Source: Sphingomonadales bacterium (GTDB lineage: Bacteria > Pseudomonadota > Alphaproteobacteria > Sphingomonadales > Sphingomonadaceae). From it: a DNA stretch of 64,000 nucleotides. Position 1 is the first letter of the stretch; every line of letters starts with the position of its first letter. Location: the NCBI GenBank assembly GCA_017302615.1, contig JAFLDB010000006.1, forward strand, positions 1 through 64,000, written 5' to 3'. Below the pieces are notes generated by a model. The model did no database searches. It was not told the origin of the DNA and saw nothing but the letters and a program-made list of their open reading frames with translations. A program made the position numbers and the translations under genes. Positions 48,742-59,433 of this stretch are shown piece after piece.

Positions 48742-50238
48742 ATGCAGATCACCGAGAAGCCGCGCCAGAACTGGGCGGGCCTGGCCAATATCAGCTTTGG
48801 TTTTTTCGGCATCCAGATCGGCTTCGCGCTGCAGAACGCGAACATGAGCCGGGTGTTCCAGTCGCTCGGTTCCAGCCTCGATGATCTGCCCGCGCTGTGG
48901 GTCGCCGCTCCGCTGACCGGCCTGCTGGTCCAGCCGATCATCGGCCACCTCAGCGACAAGACCTGGCTTGGCCGACTGGGGCGGCGGCGGCCCTATTTCG
49001 TGCTGGGCGCGGTGATGGCGGCGCTTTCGCTGTTCCTGATGCCGCTCAGCCCGGTGCTGATGATGGCCGCCGTGCTGCTGTGGACGCTCGATGCCAGCCT
49101 CAACGTCTCGATGGAGCCGTTCCGCGCCTTTGTCGGCGACATGCTGAGGAAGGACCAGCACACCGCGGGCTATGCCGTGCAGACCGCCTTCATCGGCGCG
49201 GGCGCGGTGGCGGGATCGCTGTTTCCCTATCTGCTCGAACACTGGGGCGTATCGAACGAGGCCCCGGCGGGAATGATCCCCGACACGGTCCGCTACAGCT
49301 TCTGGGCCGGCGGCGCGGCGCTGTTCGCGGCGGTGATGTGGACGGTGGTGACGACCAAGGAATATTCGCCGGAGGAAATGGCCTCGTTCGGCGAAGCGAG
49401 CGCCGAAGCCGCCACGGCTGCGGACAATCTGGCCGGGCGGACCAGCGCCGCGCCCTTTGCCTGGATCATGGCCGGGGTCGCCGCCATGCTGGCGACTTAC
49501 GAGCTGGGGCTGGAAAAGGAGGTCTACCTGCTGGCCGGTCTGCTGATGGGCTACGGCCTGATCAGCCACGTGGCGATCCGTCTGGCCCGCGCGGGCAGGT
49601 CGGCCGGAATGCTGACCGCCATCGTCGGGGACTTTTCCGGCATGCCGGAGATCATGAAACGGTTGGCGCTGGTCCAGTTCTTCAGCTGGTCGGCGCTGTT
49701 CATCATGTGGATCAACACCACCCCGATCGTCGCCAAGGACTTCTTCGGGGCGAGCGATCCGGCCAGCGCCGCCTATCAGCAGGCCGGCAACTGGGTGGGC
49801 GTGCTGTTCTCGGTCTACAACGGGGTGGCGGCGGTGGCCGCGCTGACCCTGCTGCCGTTCCTCTCGCGCCGGTTCGGCAAGGCCAGGACCCACATCTTCG
49901 GCCTGCTGTGCGGCGCGGCGGGCTATGCCAGCTTCTTCGTGATCAAGGACCCGACCTGGCTGATCCTGAGCGAGATCGGCGTCGGCATCGCTTGGGCCTC
50001 GATCCTCGCCATGCCCTATGCGATCCTGGCAAGCAGCCTGCCGCAGGCCAAGCTGGGCATCTACATGGGGCTGTTCAACGTCTTCGTGGTGGTGCCGCAG
50101 CTGCTGGTCGCCACCGTGATGGGTTCGATCATGAAGCGCTATTTCCCGGGCGAGCCGATCTGGACCATGGCCTTCGCCGCGGCAACGCTGGTGCTGGCGG
50201 CACTGGCGATGACCCGGGTCAAGGTGCCGGGGGAATAG
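48742..50238 (+). CDS. MFS sugar permease of the alpha-glucan locus (SLC45/GPH-like)
   Basis: 498 residues from ATG 48742, preceded by AGGGGAGAG. About 12 membrane helices. The first loop [23 protein letters not shown] is the MFS/GPH motif (D-x-R-xGRRRPY) shared with plant sucrose/SLC45-type sugar transporters. [22 protein letters not shown] in helix 1 is typical of this bacterial group. It should move maltose or maltodextrin across the inner membrane by proton symport after TonB-dependent uptake. Ends in a hairpin shared with the convergent VOC gene. Confidence 0.9.
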   Translation: MQITEKPRQNWAGLANISFGFFGIQIGFALQNANMSRVFQSLGSSLDDLPALWVAAPLTGLLVQPIIGHLSDKTWLGRLGRRRPYFVLGAVMAALSLFLMPLSPVLMMAAVLLWTLDASLNVSMEPFRAFVGDMLRKDQHTAGYAVQTAFIGAGAVAGSLFPYLLEHWGVSNEAPAGMIPDTVRYSFWAGGAALFAAVMWTVVTTKEYSPEEMASFGEASAEAATAADNLAGRTSAAPFAWIMAGVAAMLATYELGLEKEVYLLAGLLMGYGLISHVAIRLARAGRSAGMLTAIVGDFSGMPEIMKRLALVQFFSWSALFIMWINTTPIVAKDFFGASDPASAAYQQAGNWVGVLFSVYNGVAAVAALTLLPFLSRRFGKARTHIFGLLCGAAGYASFFVIKDPTWLILSEIGVGIAWASILAMPYAILASSLPQAKLGIYMGLFNVFVVVPQLLVATVMGSIMKRYFPGEPIWTMAFAAATLVLAALAMTRVKVPGE

Positions 50239-50257
50239 GGCCCAGAGTCAGGCCCTA
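50236..50257. terminator. Hairpin containing both convergent stop codons (MFS / VOC)
   Basis: TAGGGCC (50236-50242) and GGCCCTA (50251-50257) form a 7-bp stem with an 8-base loop. The first TAG is the MFS stop and the terminal CTA is the VOC stop read on minus. Same design as at 35694-35713. Confidence 0.5.
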
Positions 50258-50812
50258 GCCCTCTCCCCGCTCCGCCGGATCCTCGTGCAGCCAGGCCGCG
50301 TGGCGCGGGGCGCGCTTCGTGACGGCCCATTCGTTGAGCATGGCAGGCGCCACCGCGCGCAGCTCCGCATACTGGTCCGGCGTGCCGATGTTGCAGGCCA
50401 GTTCCAGCCGGTGGCCGTTGGGATCGAAGAAATAGATCGAGCGGAAGATACCGTGATAGGTCGGCCCCAGCACCTCGATGCCCTGGGCTTCGATATGGGA
50501 CTTGGCGGCGAGCAGCGCGTCAAGGTCCTCGACCTCGAAAGCCAGGTGCTGGACCCAGGCCGGGGTATTGGGATCCTTGCCCATTTCCGGCTGCTGCGGC
50601 AGCTCGAAGAACGCCAGCACATTGCCGCCCCCGCAATCGAGGAAAACGTGCATGTAGGGATCGTCCTCGCCGGTCGAGGGGACTTTGTCCTCGGCAAAGG
50701 CGGTGGTGTAGGTCATGCCGAGGACGCGGCCATACCATTCCACCGTCTCCTTCGCGTCACGGCAGCGATAGGCGACGTGGTGGATGCGCTTGAGGACCGG
50801 GGCCGTGCTCAT
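50255..50812 (-). CDS. VOC family (glyoxalase/extradiol dioxygenase fold) protein
   Basis: 185 residues. Two VOC half-modules: [26 protein letters not shown] with a His metal ligand, and [19 protein letters not shown] with the second His. [18 protein letters not shown] carries the Glu ligand. The metal site is thus complete. The start overlaps the hpd stop as ATGA, so the two are cotranslated and likely act in the same tyrosine/aromatic pathway. The reaction is unknown; isomerase, hydrolase or dioxygenase are all possible in this fold. The C-terminal 40 residues ([18 protein letters not shown]) are outside the core fold. Confidence 0.85.
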   Translation of the reverse strand: MSTAPVLKRIHHVAYRCRDAKETVEWYGRVLGMTYTTAFAEDKVPSTGEDDPYMHVFLDCGGGNVLAFFELPQQPEMGKDPNTPAWVQHLAFEVEDLDALLAAKSHIEAQGIEVLGPTYHGIFRSIYFFDPNGHRLELACNIGTPDQYAELRAVAPAMLNEWAVTKRAPRHAAWLHEDPAERGEG

Positions 50813-51912
50813 TGTGCGGTCTCCTTCACGCCCAGTGCGCCGCGGCGCAGCTGGTCGCGCTCCATGCTTTCGAACAGGGCGGTGAAATTGCCCTCGCCGA
50901 AGCCTTCGTCCTTCTTGCGCTGGATGAATTCGAAGAACACCGGCCCGATCATCGTTTCGGAGAAGATCTGCAGCAGCAGGCGCGGATCGCCTTCCGTGGT
51001 CGATCCATCCAGCAGGATGCCGCGCTTCTGCAGTTCCGCCACCGGCTCACCGTGGCCGGGCAGCCGCTCGTCCAGCATCTCGTAATAGGTCGCGGGCGGC
51101 GCGGTCATGAACGGGGTGCCGATTGCCTTGAGGTGATCCCACCCGCCCAAGAGGTCATCGCAGGCAAAGGCGATGTGCTGGATCCCCTCGCCGTTGTACT
51201 GGCGCAGGAATTCCTCGATCTGCCCGCCGCCGGCCTGGCCTTCCTCGTTGAGCGGGATGCGGATCTTGCCGTCGGGCGCGGTCATGGCGCGGCTGGTCAG
51301 GCCGGTATATTCGCCCTTGATGTCGAAATAGCGGATCTCGCGGAAGCCGAAGACGCGCTCGTAAAAGCCGCCCCAGTGGGCCATGCGTCCGCCATAGACG
51401 TTGTGGGTCAGGTGGTCGATGGTGTGGAAACCCGCTCCCACCGGATGCCGGTCGACGCCCGGCTCATACAGGAAATCGATGTCGTAGATCGTCAGGTCGC
51501 TGCCGCTCTGGTGGCCGTGATAGCGATCGACCAGATAGATGATCGAACCGCCGATCCCCCGGATCGCGGGCAGGCGCAGTTCCATCGGCCCGGTGCGGAC
51601 CTCAACCGGCTCAGCCCCGCGCTCGATCGCCAGTTCATAGGCCTTTTTCGCATCGCGCACCCGCCAGCCCATGCCGCAGGCCGACGCGCCGTGTTCCGCC
51701 GCGAAATAGGCCGCCGGGCTGCGCGGTTCGTAATTGGCGATCAGGTTGATCCCGCCCTGGCGCCACAGCTCGACATCCTTGGAACGGTGCCGCGCGATCC
51801 GGGTAAAGCCCATGGCCTGGAACACCGGTTCCAGCACGCCCTTTTCCGGCGCGCAGAACTCGACGAATTCGAAGCCATCAAGGCCCAGCGGATTGTCGAA
51901 CAGGTCGGCCAT
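50809..51912 (-). CDS. hpd: 4-hydroxyphenylpyruvate dioxygenase
   Basis: 367 residues from ATG 51912, with GGGAG 10 bases upstream. Opening [13 protein letters not shown] and the iron ligands [10 protein letters not shown] (first His), [12 protein letters not shown] (second His) and FFEFIQRK (Glu) are all visible, as is [20 protein letters not shown] at the C-terminus. It converts 4-hydroxyphenylpyruvate to homogentisate with O2, the second step of tyrosine catabolism. The rest of the pathway (hmgA, fumarylacetoacetase) is not in the window. A 14-bp palindrome 38 bp upstream is a candidate operator. Confidence 0.94.
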   Translation of the reverse strand: MADLFDNPLGLDGFEFVEFCAPEKGVLEPVFQAMGFTRIARHRSKDVELWRQGGINLIANYEPRSPAAYFAAEHGASACGMGWRVRDAKKAYELAIERGAEPVEVRTGPMELRLPAIRGIGGSIIYLVDRYHGHQSGSDLTIYDIDFLYEPGVDRHPVGAGFHTIDHLTHNVYGGRMAHWGGFYERVFGFREIRYFDIKGEYTGLTSRAMTAPDGKIRIPLNEEGQAGGGQIEEFLRQYNGEGIQHIAFACDDLLGGWDHLKAIGTPFMTAPPATYYEMLDERLPGHGEPVAELQKRGILLDGSTTEGDPRLLLQIFSETMIGPVFFEFIQRKKDEGFGEGNFTALFESMERDQLRRGALGVKETAQ

Positions 51913-51950
51913 GGAACAGGTACTCCCGGGGAATGTGTCGCGCACGATTG

Positions 51951-51964
51951 GTTGCAATTGCAAC
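51951..51964. promoter_or_regulatory. GTTGCAATTGCAAC palindrome upstream of hpd
   Basis: A perfect 14-bp palindrome with two TTGCAA half-sites, 38 bp upstream of the hpd start and in the 103-bp gap before the glycosyltransferase gene. The position suits an operator over the hpd promoter. The regulator is unknown. Confidence 0.5.
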
Positions 51965-52015
51965 TATTGTCACGCAGACCGGGAGTCAAGGCTGCCCGAT
52001 GGTTCAGGCAGCCGG

Positions 52016-53158
52016 TCAGGGGCGCGGCGGCAGGCTTTGGTAATGCGCGAACAGCTGGACGAAGTGGCCGCGCATGGTCTGGACCGGGCTGCCGGTGCGC
52101 GGCCAGCCGGTTTCGGCCATGGCGAGGATCGCATCAGCCAGGGCTTCTGGATCGGTCGCGGCATAGCGCAATCCGGCGCCATCGGCGGCATGGTCGGCCG
52201 CCCCGCCCCGGTCCGGCACGATCACCGGCACGCCGCTGGCCCGCGCTTCGGCGGCCGACAGGCAGAAGGTCTCCGCCTCGCAGCCATGGACCAGCGCGTC
52301 GGCGCTGGCCAGGATCGCCGCAAAGCGGGCACGGTTGCGCTCCGGCTTCAGCAAGCGGATGTGCGGGTTGCCGCCGATGCTTTTCAGGATCTTGCGCTCC
52401 TGCCCGCCCCCGCCCAGGATCACCAGGCCCAGCGGCCGTTCGTGCCCGGCGGCGGTCACTGCCTCGATCACCATTGGCCAGCGCTTTTCCGCCGACAGCC
52501 GCCCCACCCCGATCAGCAGGCCGGCATCCTCGGGCAGGTCGCACAGCTCAAGCAGTTGCCGCCGCAGCGCGGGATCGCGGTGGGCCGGGCTGAACACGCC
52601 TTCTTCCACCCCCATCGGGATCAGCGCGGTATTGGCAACCCCGCCTTCTTCCAGGCGGGCCCGCAGTTCGCCGCTGGCGCAGACCACGGTGTCGAACTCG
52701 CGCCCCATCCGCCGCAGGTGCTGCCAGAACGGTTCGAACCGCCGGTCGATCGTCTCGCGGCTGAAGATCGGCTCCAGCACGCGGTAGGCATAGGCGGACA
52801 GCGGATCGGCGTGCATGAACAGCGATCGCGGCGCCTTGCCGGGCCAGCGCGCGACCATTGCCGGGCTGCGCCAGGGGGAACTGGCCTCGACGAAATCCGG
52901 TTCCAGCGAATCCAGCGCGTCGTGCAGCGCGTCCTCGTCGTCGAAGTACCAATAGTTGCGATCGAGCGGGAAGCGCGGGGACGGGATCGTGACGATCCGC
53001 GCCTCGGGCCCGCGCTCGATCACTTCATAGCGGTCCCCCGGGGCCAGGATGACAATCTCGTGCCCCAGTTGCGGCCCCAGCCGCAGCTTCTGCTCGACAT
53101 AGGTTTTCACCCCGCCGCCGTGGGGGGTGTAGAACGCGCAGACATCGACAATGCGCAC
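52016..53158 (-). CDS. GT4-family glycosyltransferase
   Basis: 380 residues from GTG 53158 (the only start that keeps the first strand, RIVDVCAFYTPHGGGVKTYVEQ). GT-B fold: the N-terminal half has the acceptor-binding GGGVKTY loop. The C-terminal half has GVGRLSAEKRWPMVIEAVTAA and HGCEAETFCLSAAEARASGVPVIV (the E-x7-E nucleotide-sugar motif; here ETFCLSAAEA). It adds a sugar from a nucleotide donor to a lipid or polysaccharide acceptor at the cytoplasmic membrane face. Last gene of a five-gene minus-strand cluster (52016-56582) that also has a second GT and a deacetylase. Confidence 0.9.
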   Translation of the reverse strand: MRIVDVCAFYTPHGGGVKTYVEQKLRLGPQLGHEIVILAPGDRYEVIERGPEARIVTIPSPRFPLDRNYWYFDDEDALHDALDSLEPDFVEASSPWRSPAMVARWPGKAPRSLFMHADPLSAYAYRVLEPIFSRETIDRRFEPFWQHLRRMGREFDTVVCASGELRARLEEGGVANTALIPMGVEEGVFSPAHRDPALRRQLLELCDLPEDAGLLIGVGRLSAEKRWPMVIEAVTAAGHERPLGLVILGGGGQERKILKSIGGNPHIRLLKPERNRARFAAILASADALVHGCEAETFCLSAAEARASGVPVIVPDRGGAADHAADGAGLRYAATDPEALADAILAMAETGWPRTGSPVQTMRGHFVQLFAHYQSLPPRP

Positions 53159-53173
53159 CGGCGCGCCCTGCCG

Positions 53174-53716
53174 CTATTTCTGCTTGATCGGCCCGACGCC
53201 CAGCCCGGACTTGTAGTTCATCACCACCTTGATCCGGGTAACGCCTCCGCTGGTCACCACCACGCGGGATTTCGCGGCCTTGGGCTTGGACCAGCCGAGC
53301 TTGGGATTGCCGGAAAAGCCGATGCCGTCGATCTTCCAGCCGAACTTGCGGTTGGTATCGCGGTCATGCAGCAGCGAGACCGAATAGGACCCCGGCCCCG
53401 GAATGCGCACGCACAGCACGGCAGGGCCGCTATCGGGGGTAGGCACCTCGACCCGGCGGAACACCTTGCCGGCGGCCACCAGCACGTTGTCATCCGCCAG
53501 GAAATCCTTGTCGTTCGACGGATAGACTTCCAGCTTGAGATTGCCGGTGCGGTCCTTCAGGCCGACCGCCTCGACCAGCAACGCCGGGCCGCTTTCGCCC
53601 GGGCGGCAGCGGCCTTCGGCCTTGCCCAGATCGGGGGTGGAACGCAGCGCCGGGCCGTTCGCGACCAGCAGCGGCGCGGCCACAAGCAGGGTCAGGGACA
53701 GGTACACAGCCTTCAT
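53174..53716 (-). CDS. DUF2141 domain exported protein
   Basis: 180 residues. Signal peptide KAVYLSLTLLVAAPLLVA. The DUF2141 core is LLVEAVGLKDRTGNLKLEVYPS, GPAVLCVRIPGPGSYSVSLLHDRDTNRKFGWK and GFSGNPKLGWSKPKA, the latter nearly a signature. It is a periplasmic or outer-membrane beta-sandwich protein of unknown function. Overlaps the upstream membrane-protein gene by an ATGA and is 15 bp from the downstream glycosyltransferase, so it is part of the cluster. Confidence 0.88.
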   Translation of the reverse strand: MKAVYLSLTLLVAAPLLVANGPALRSTPDLGKAEGRCRPGESGPALLVEAVGLKDRTGNLKLEVYPSNDKDFLADDNVLVAAGKVFRRVEVPTPDSGPAVLCVRIPGPGSYSVSLLHDRDTNRKFGWKIDGIGFSGNPKLGWSKPKAAKSRVVVTSGGVTRIKVVMNYKSGLGVGPIKQK

Positions 53717-54657
53717 TTCACTTTCTCCGCATCGATCAGGTCAAGCAGCGCAAACAGCGCGCCGACCGCCAGGTGGGTTACCAGCAACAGGACCGCCATC
53801 AAGGTCATCAGCCCCGCAATCTCGACATCGTGGCCCAGCAGGAACACCGCGATCCCGGCAAAGACCACGTCCTTGTTGGGCAGCAGCGGCAGGCGCGAAA
53901 CCAGCATCCGCAGCGTAGCCATGACAATCCACAGCGTCACCTCCACCTGCGGCAGGACCTGGTGCCACATCACCGCCGAAAAGATCACCACCGCCGCAAT
54001 CCGCAGCAGATGAACCACGGAGACAAACCACAGGTCGGTTTTCGGCAGGCTGAACAGCTTCTTGCGAAACAGCAGGATCGCGAAGGACGTGACCAGCACC
54101 ACGCCCAGCGAGATGAACACCGTGCGCCCTTCCAGCCCGAGCATGCCCGAGGAGATCAGCGGCCAGGCCCAGACCAGCATGGCCAGGGTGGCAAAGTTGC
54201 CGACCAGTGCGGACAGGATCGTCACGTCCTTGATCGCCCCGAAGGGTGCGGTCACGAACTTCAGCCGGCTGCGCGCCCAGGCATAGAACTGTGCCTCACC
54301 CAGGTAGCCGAGCAGGATTTCGTTGGAGACCAGCTTGCGCAGCAGCGCGCCGATGCCCGATGCCGGCATGCCCCACAGCCGCCGGTAGATCACCCATTCG
54401 CTGGCCGGCCCGGCCAGGTAATAGCAGGCAAAGGCCAGCCAGAACCCGATCGCGGTGGGGATCATGCCCTGGACCTTGTCCAGCGACAGGTCCCGGAACT
54501 GGAACACCACGACCACCAGCATGGCCAGCGAAACCAGCATCGAGAACAGCCCGGCAAGGCGGTTGCGGGTCTGCGGCTCGACCACTTCGAGCGGCACCTC
54601 GATCCGGGGGGGTGCGGTGGGCGCGGAAGGCCCGGAAGCGGCGCTGTCTTCTGCCAT
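53713..54657 (-). CDS. Polytopic membrane protein of the glycosyltransferase cluster
   Basis: 314 residues from ATG 54657 (a GTG one codon earlier is possible). About eight hydrophobic helices (LFSMLVSLAMLVVVVFQF, GFWLAFACYYLAGPASEWVIY, ILSALVGNFATLAMLVWAWPL and others) after a short cytoplasmic tail. Arg/Lys-rich loops such as YAWARSRLKFV lie between the helices. The arrangement recalls lysylphosphatidylglycerol synthetase/UPF0104-type membrane domains, but I would not assign it. The position between a GT and a DUF2141 gene suggests a role in glycan or glycolipid export or anchoring. Confidence 0.75.
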   Translation of the reverse strand: MAEDSAASGPSAPTAPPRIEVPLEVVEPQTRNRLAGLFSMLVSLAMLVVVVFQFRDLSLDKVQGMIPTAIGFWLAFACYYLAGPASEWVIYRRLWGMPASGIGALLRKLVSNEILLGYLGEAQFYAWARSRLKFVTAPFGAIKDVTILSALVGNFATLAMLVWAWPLISSGMLGLEGRTVFISLGVVLVTSFAILLFRKKLFSLPKTDLWFVSVVHLLRIAAVVIFSAVMWHQVLPQVEVTLWIVMATLRMLVSRLPLLPNKDVVFAGIAVFLLGHDVEIAGLMTLMAVLLLVTHLAVGALFALLDLIDAEKVK

Positions 54658-54741
54658 CACTCGCTGTCTCGAAGCCTCGTCTTGTGCCGCGCGCCAGTGG
54701 CGCCGGGGCGCTGAACGCCTCCTGAACCTGCCGGCGCCCCG

Positions 54742-55848
54742 TTACTCCCTGATGGCAAGCTTTGCAAAGAGTTCGCGGTAGCGCCCGGCCGCTTGCGATA
54801 TCCGGAACGGCGCGGCCGCGGCCCGGGCGGCGGCGGGATCGAACGGCATGGCCAGCACATCGCGCATGGCACTGGCAAAGCCGGCCTCGTCGCCGACATC
54901 GACCAGCGGGCCGAACGCGCCATCGCGCAGCAGCCCGGGCATGGAGACCGAGCAGCGGGTGGCGACCAGCGGCAGCCCGGCGGCCAGCGCCTCGATCACC
55001 ACGGCGGGGACGCCCTCGTAATCAGAGGAAAGGACAAAGGCCGAAGCCTCGGCCAGGTAGGGAAGCGGATCGGCGACATGGCCGGGCAGGCTGAGCCGGT
55101 CGGCAATGCCAAGCTCGCGCGCCAGCCGTTCCAGCCTTGGCCGTTCCGCCCCTTCGCCCAGGATCGTCAGCCGCGCGGCGGGATCGTCCAGCCGGGCAAA
55201 GGCGCGCAGCAGCAGCGGAAAGTTCTTCTGCCCGGCCAGCCGCCCGACCGCGATGTAATGCGGCGCGCGCGGCGCAGGGGTGCGCGGCAGGGCGGACAGC
55301 GCGGCGAACTGGTCTTCGGCCAGCGAGGGATCCTCGATGATCGTGATCTTCTCGTCCGGCACCCGCATCAGCTCGGCAATCTCGGCCCGCATCGGCTGGG
55401 CCATGCCGACGAAGTGATCGAGCCTGCGCCCCTGCAGGCGCAACCACCAGTGATAGGCCGCGCGGTAAGGGGCGATCATGTCCTTGCGGTAAAGGTCGTT
55501 CGACAGCTTGATCGCGACCGGCGGACAGCGTCGCCCCAGCAGCAGCTTCATCGCCACGGCGACGATGGCATAGGTGTTGCCCGAGGCCCAGACCACGTCG
55601 GTGGGAGTGCGCGCCAGATAGCGGCGCAGCACCCGGATCATCCACAGCGTCTCGAACGCGGCGGTCGGCACCGGTTCGGGCATGGTGTGATAGTTGAGCA
55701 GCGGTGAAGTGCCCTTCATCGCACCCTCGTCCCGCCCCAGAACGACGGTTATGTCCATGCCGTCTGCCTGCCAGGCCGCGCAGAGATTGAGCGCGACGCG
55801 CTCGACCCCGCCCGGCTCGAACGAGTGGATCGGAACGGCCAGTTTCAC
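54742..55848 (-). CDS. GT4-family glycosyltransferase (second of the cluster)
   Basis: 368 residues from GTG 55848, which overlaps the deacetylase stop (GTGA). Starts KLAVPIHSFEPGGVERVALNLC with the GGVER loop of GT4 enzymes. The C-terminal domain has AVGRLAGQKNFPLLLRAFARL and SSDYEGVPAVVIEALAAGLPLVAT, the E-x7-E motif. Transfers a sugar from a nucleotide donor during surface glycan or glycolipid synthesis; acceptor unknown. Downstream of the DUF2334 deacetylase. Confidence 0.92.
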   Translation of the reverse strand: MKLAVPIHSFEPGGVERVALNLCAAWQADGMDITVVLGRDEGAMKGTSPLLNYHTMPEPVPTAAFETLWMIRVLRRYLARTPTDVVWASGNTYAIVAVAMKLLLGRRCPPVAIKLSNDLYRKDMIAPYRAAYHWWLRLQGRRLDHFVGMAQPMRAEIAELMRVPDEKITIIEDPSLAEDQFAALSALPRTPAPRAPHYIAVGRLAGQKNFPLLLRAFARLDDPAARLTILGEGAERPRLERLARELGIADRLSLPGHVADPLPYLAEASAFVLSSDYEGVPAVVIEALAAGLPLVATRCSVSMPGLLRDGAFGPLVDVGDEAGFASAMRDVLAMPFDPAAARAAAAPFRISQAAGRYRELFAKLAIRE

Positions 55849-56582
55849 GCGGACAGCAGGTCCGCATAGCGCCCCGCCGGACGGCGCGCGGCAAAGGCGG
55901 AAAAGGTCTGCCCGATGCTGTAGATCAGGGCCGGCACGCGGGTATCCCCGGGATGCACGGCAATGCGCATAACCCTTTGCGGATGCAGGAGATTCCGCGC
56001 CAGAGAAGCTACCAGCCGGGAGGACAGCTGGCGCGGGACCGAGCGGCTCGCCCAGGTGATCACCGGGCCCTTGGCCAGCACTTTGCCGGTTTCAGGCTGC
56101 CACACTTTCATGTGGTCTTCGGCCAGGGCAAAACCGTTGTCTTTGAGCGCCTCAAGCGCCCCATCCCCATAGAGCCAGGCCGGGGCGATGAACCCGGCGG
56201 CGCTCCGCCCGATCGCATCCTCCACCAGCTTGCGCCCGTCAGCCATCCGGCGGCTGGCTTCCGCGCGGGAAAGCCCCAGAAACTCGCCCTCTCCGGCGGT
56301 CATGTGCTTGGCCTTGAAGGCGGCGGCGCCGGTGTGTTCCGCCAGGTCCTTGTGGAACCAGCCGTGGACGAACATTTCCACGCCCTGGTCGGCCCAGTCC
56401 CGCAAGCGGCGCTGAAATGCGCGGTTTTCCGCCAGTGGCGCTTCGCCCCAGTGGTCCGGCACGACCAGCATGGCGAACTTTGGCCCGCCGAGGATCTCCG
56501 CCAGCTGCCCGGCCAGCTGATCGACCTCACGCTCGAAACGCGGGCCGACATCGTGGATCGAGGCGAGCAGCAGCTTGGACAT
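55845..56582 (-). CDS. DUF2334 polysaccharide deacetylase-family protein
   Basis: 245 residues, no signal peptide. Motifs of the deacetylase superfamily: LLASIHDVGPR with the catalytic Asp/His pair near the start, EMFVHGWFHKDL (metal-binding HxxxH-like), GFIAPAWLYGDGAL and MRIAVHPGDTR with a C-terminal His. DUF2334 enzymes deacetylate sugars. Start of a five-gene set with two GTs, so the likely job is deacetylating an intermediate in the same glycan or glycolipid. Cytoplasmic location is unusual for cell-wall deacetylases but fits a lipid-linked sugar precursor. Confidence 0.87.
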   Translation of the reverse strand: MSKLLLASIHDVGPRFEREVDQLAGQLAEILGGPKFAMLVVPDHWGEAPLAENRAFQRRLRDWADQGVEMFVHGWFHKDLAEHTGAAAFKAKHMTAGEGEFLGLSRAEASRRMADGRKLVEDAIGRSAAGFIAPAWLYGDGALEALKDNGFALAEDHMKVWQPETGKVLAKGPVITWASRSVPRQLSSRLVASLARNLLHPQRVMRIAVHPGDTRVPALIYSIGQTFSAFAARRPAGRYADLLSA

Positions 56583-56621
56583 CGGCCTGCCCTTACCCGC
56601 AGCGGGGCCGGCGGGAAAGGG

Positions 56622-57608
56622 TCAGATCACCGGCATCTGCTGGCTGGCGCAGTGGAAACTGCCCCCGCCGGCCAGCACGGCATCGGCCAGGATGCCCACC
56701 ACTTCGCGGTCCGGAAACAGCTCAGCAATCGCGGCAACGCCCTCGGCATCGTGGGCCGTGCCATAGGTCGGCACTACCACCAGGTGTGAAGTCACCGCGA
56801 AATTCATGTAGCTGGCCGGCTCGATCCGCCCACCCGTTTCGACCCGCCCCGGCGAGGGAACTTCGCGCACCGTGACGCCGAACGCTTCGGCCCGGGCCTT
56901 GGCATCGGCAAAGATCTCCGCATTCGGATCGTTGGCGCCGGTCGCGCGCGGCAGAGCCAGCACGCCCGGCGCGACAAACCGCGCAAGGTTGTCGACATGG
57001 CCGTCGGTATGATCGTTGATCAGGCCGTCACCCAGCCACAGCACCCGGTCAAAGCCCAGGTCGCGCGCCAGCCGGCCCTCGATGCCCGAACGGGTCAGCT
57101 GGGGGTTGCGGTTGGGGTTGAGCAGGCACTGCTCGGTCGTCACCACCAGGCCCGTTCCGTCGCAATCGAGCGCGCCGCCTTCCAGCACCCAGTCCGCCGT
57201 GGCGACGGGGAGCCCCGCACTGTCCGCCAGTTCCGCGCCGATTTCCTGGTCGCCGTCCATCAGGTACTTGCCGCCCCAGCCGTTGAAGCCGAAGCGCTTG
57301 GCCACGGCGCGCCCTTCGCGCTCCACCACCAGCGGCCCGGTATCGCGCAGCCAGACATCGCCATAGCGGCGCACTTCCAGCTTCACCGCCGCCGAGCACA
57401 GCTGCGCGGCGCGGGCGCGGTTGGCCTCGTCGCGCACGATCAGCCGCACTTCCTGCCCGCTGTCGGCAACGGCGCTGGCAAAGGCCGCGATCTGCTCCTG
57501 CGCCCGGCCCAGAAAGCCCGGCCACTCCTCCGCATCGTGCGGAAAACCGACCCACAGCCAGGCCTGCGGATGCCACTCGGGCGGCATCCGCACAGTCGCT
57601 CCGGTCAT
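56622..57608 (-). CDS. aguA: Agmatine deiminase
   Basis: 328 residues. Guanidino-modifying fold with MPPEWHPQAWLWVGFPH at the N-terminus, RRYGDVWLRDTGPL (Asp ligands), WVLEGGALDCDGTGLVVTTEQCLLNPNRN, DHTDGHVDNLARFV with the catalytic His/Asp, and the C-terminal nucleophile Cys in GGGSFHCASQQMP. It converts agmatine to N-carbamoylputrescine plus ammonia. The next enzyme, AguB, is at 9965-10828. It is flanked by a deacetylase and an M28 peptidase rather than polyamine genes. Confidence 0.93.
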   Translation of the reverse strand: MTGATVRMPPEWHPQAWLWVGFPHDAEEWPGFLGRAQEQIAAFASAVADSGQEVRLIVRDEANRARAAQLCSAAVKLEVRRYGDVWLRDTGPLVVEREGRAVAKRFGFNGWGGKYLMDGDQEIGAELADSAGLPVATADWVLEGGALDCDGTGLVVTTEQCLLNPNRNPQLTRSGIEGRLARDLGFDRVLWLGDGLINDHTDGHVDNLARFVAPGVLALPRATGANDPNAEIFADAKARAEAFGVTVREVPSPGRVETGGRIEPASYMNFAVTSHLVVVPTYGTAHDAEGVAAIAELFPDREVVGILADAVLAGGGSFHCASQQMPVI

Positions 57609-57612
57609 GCCC

Positions 57613-59307
<1,695 letters not shown>

Positions 59308-59433
59308 CGGGGATGGTCCCATTTCTTGGCAAAGGAGGATTGGCCGCTGTCTGGCAAAGCCCCTGCCGCCATGCAAGCACCGATCCGACGAACGACTTGA
59401 TCAACCCAGCGCAACACGGCATCGCCGCAGCCG

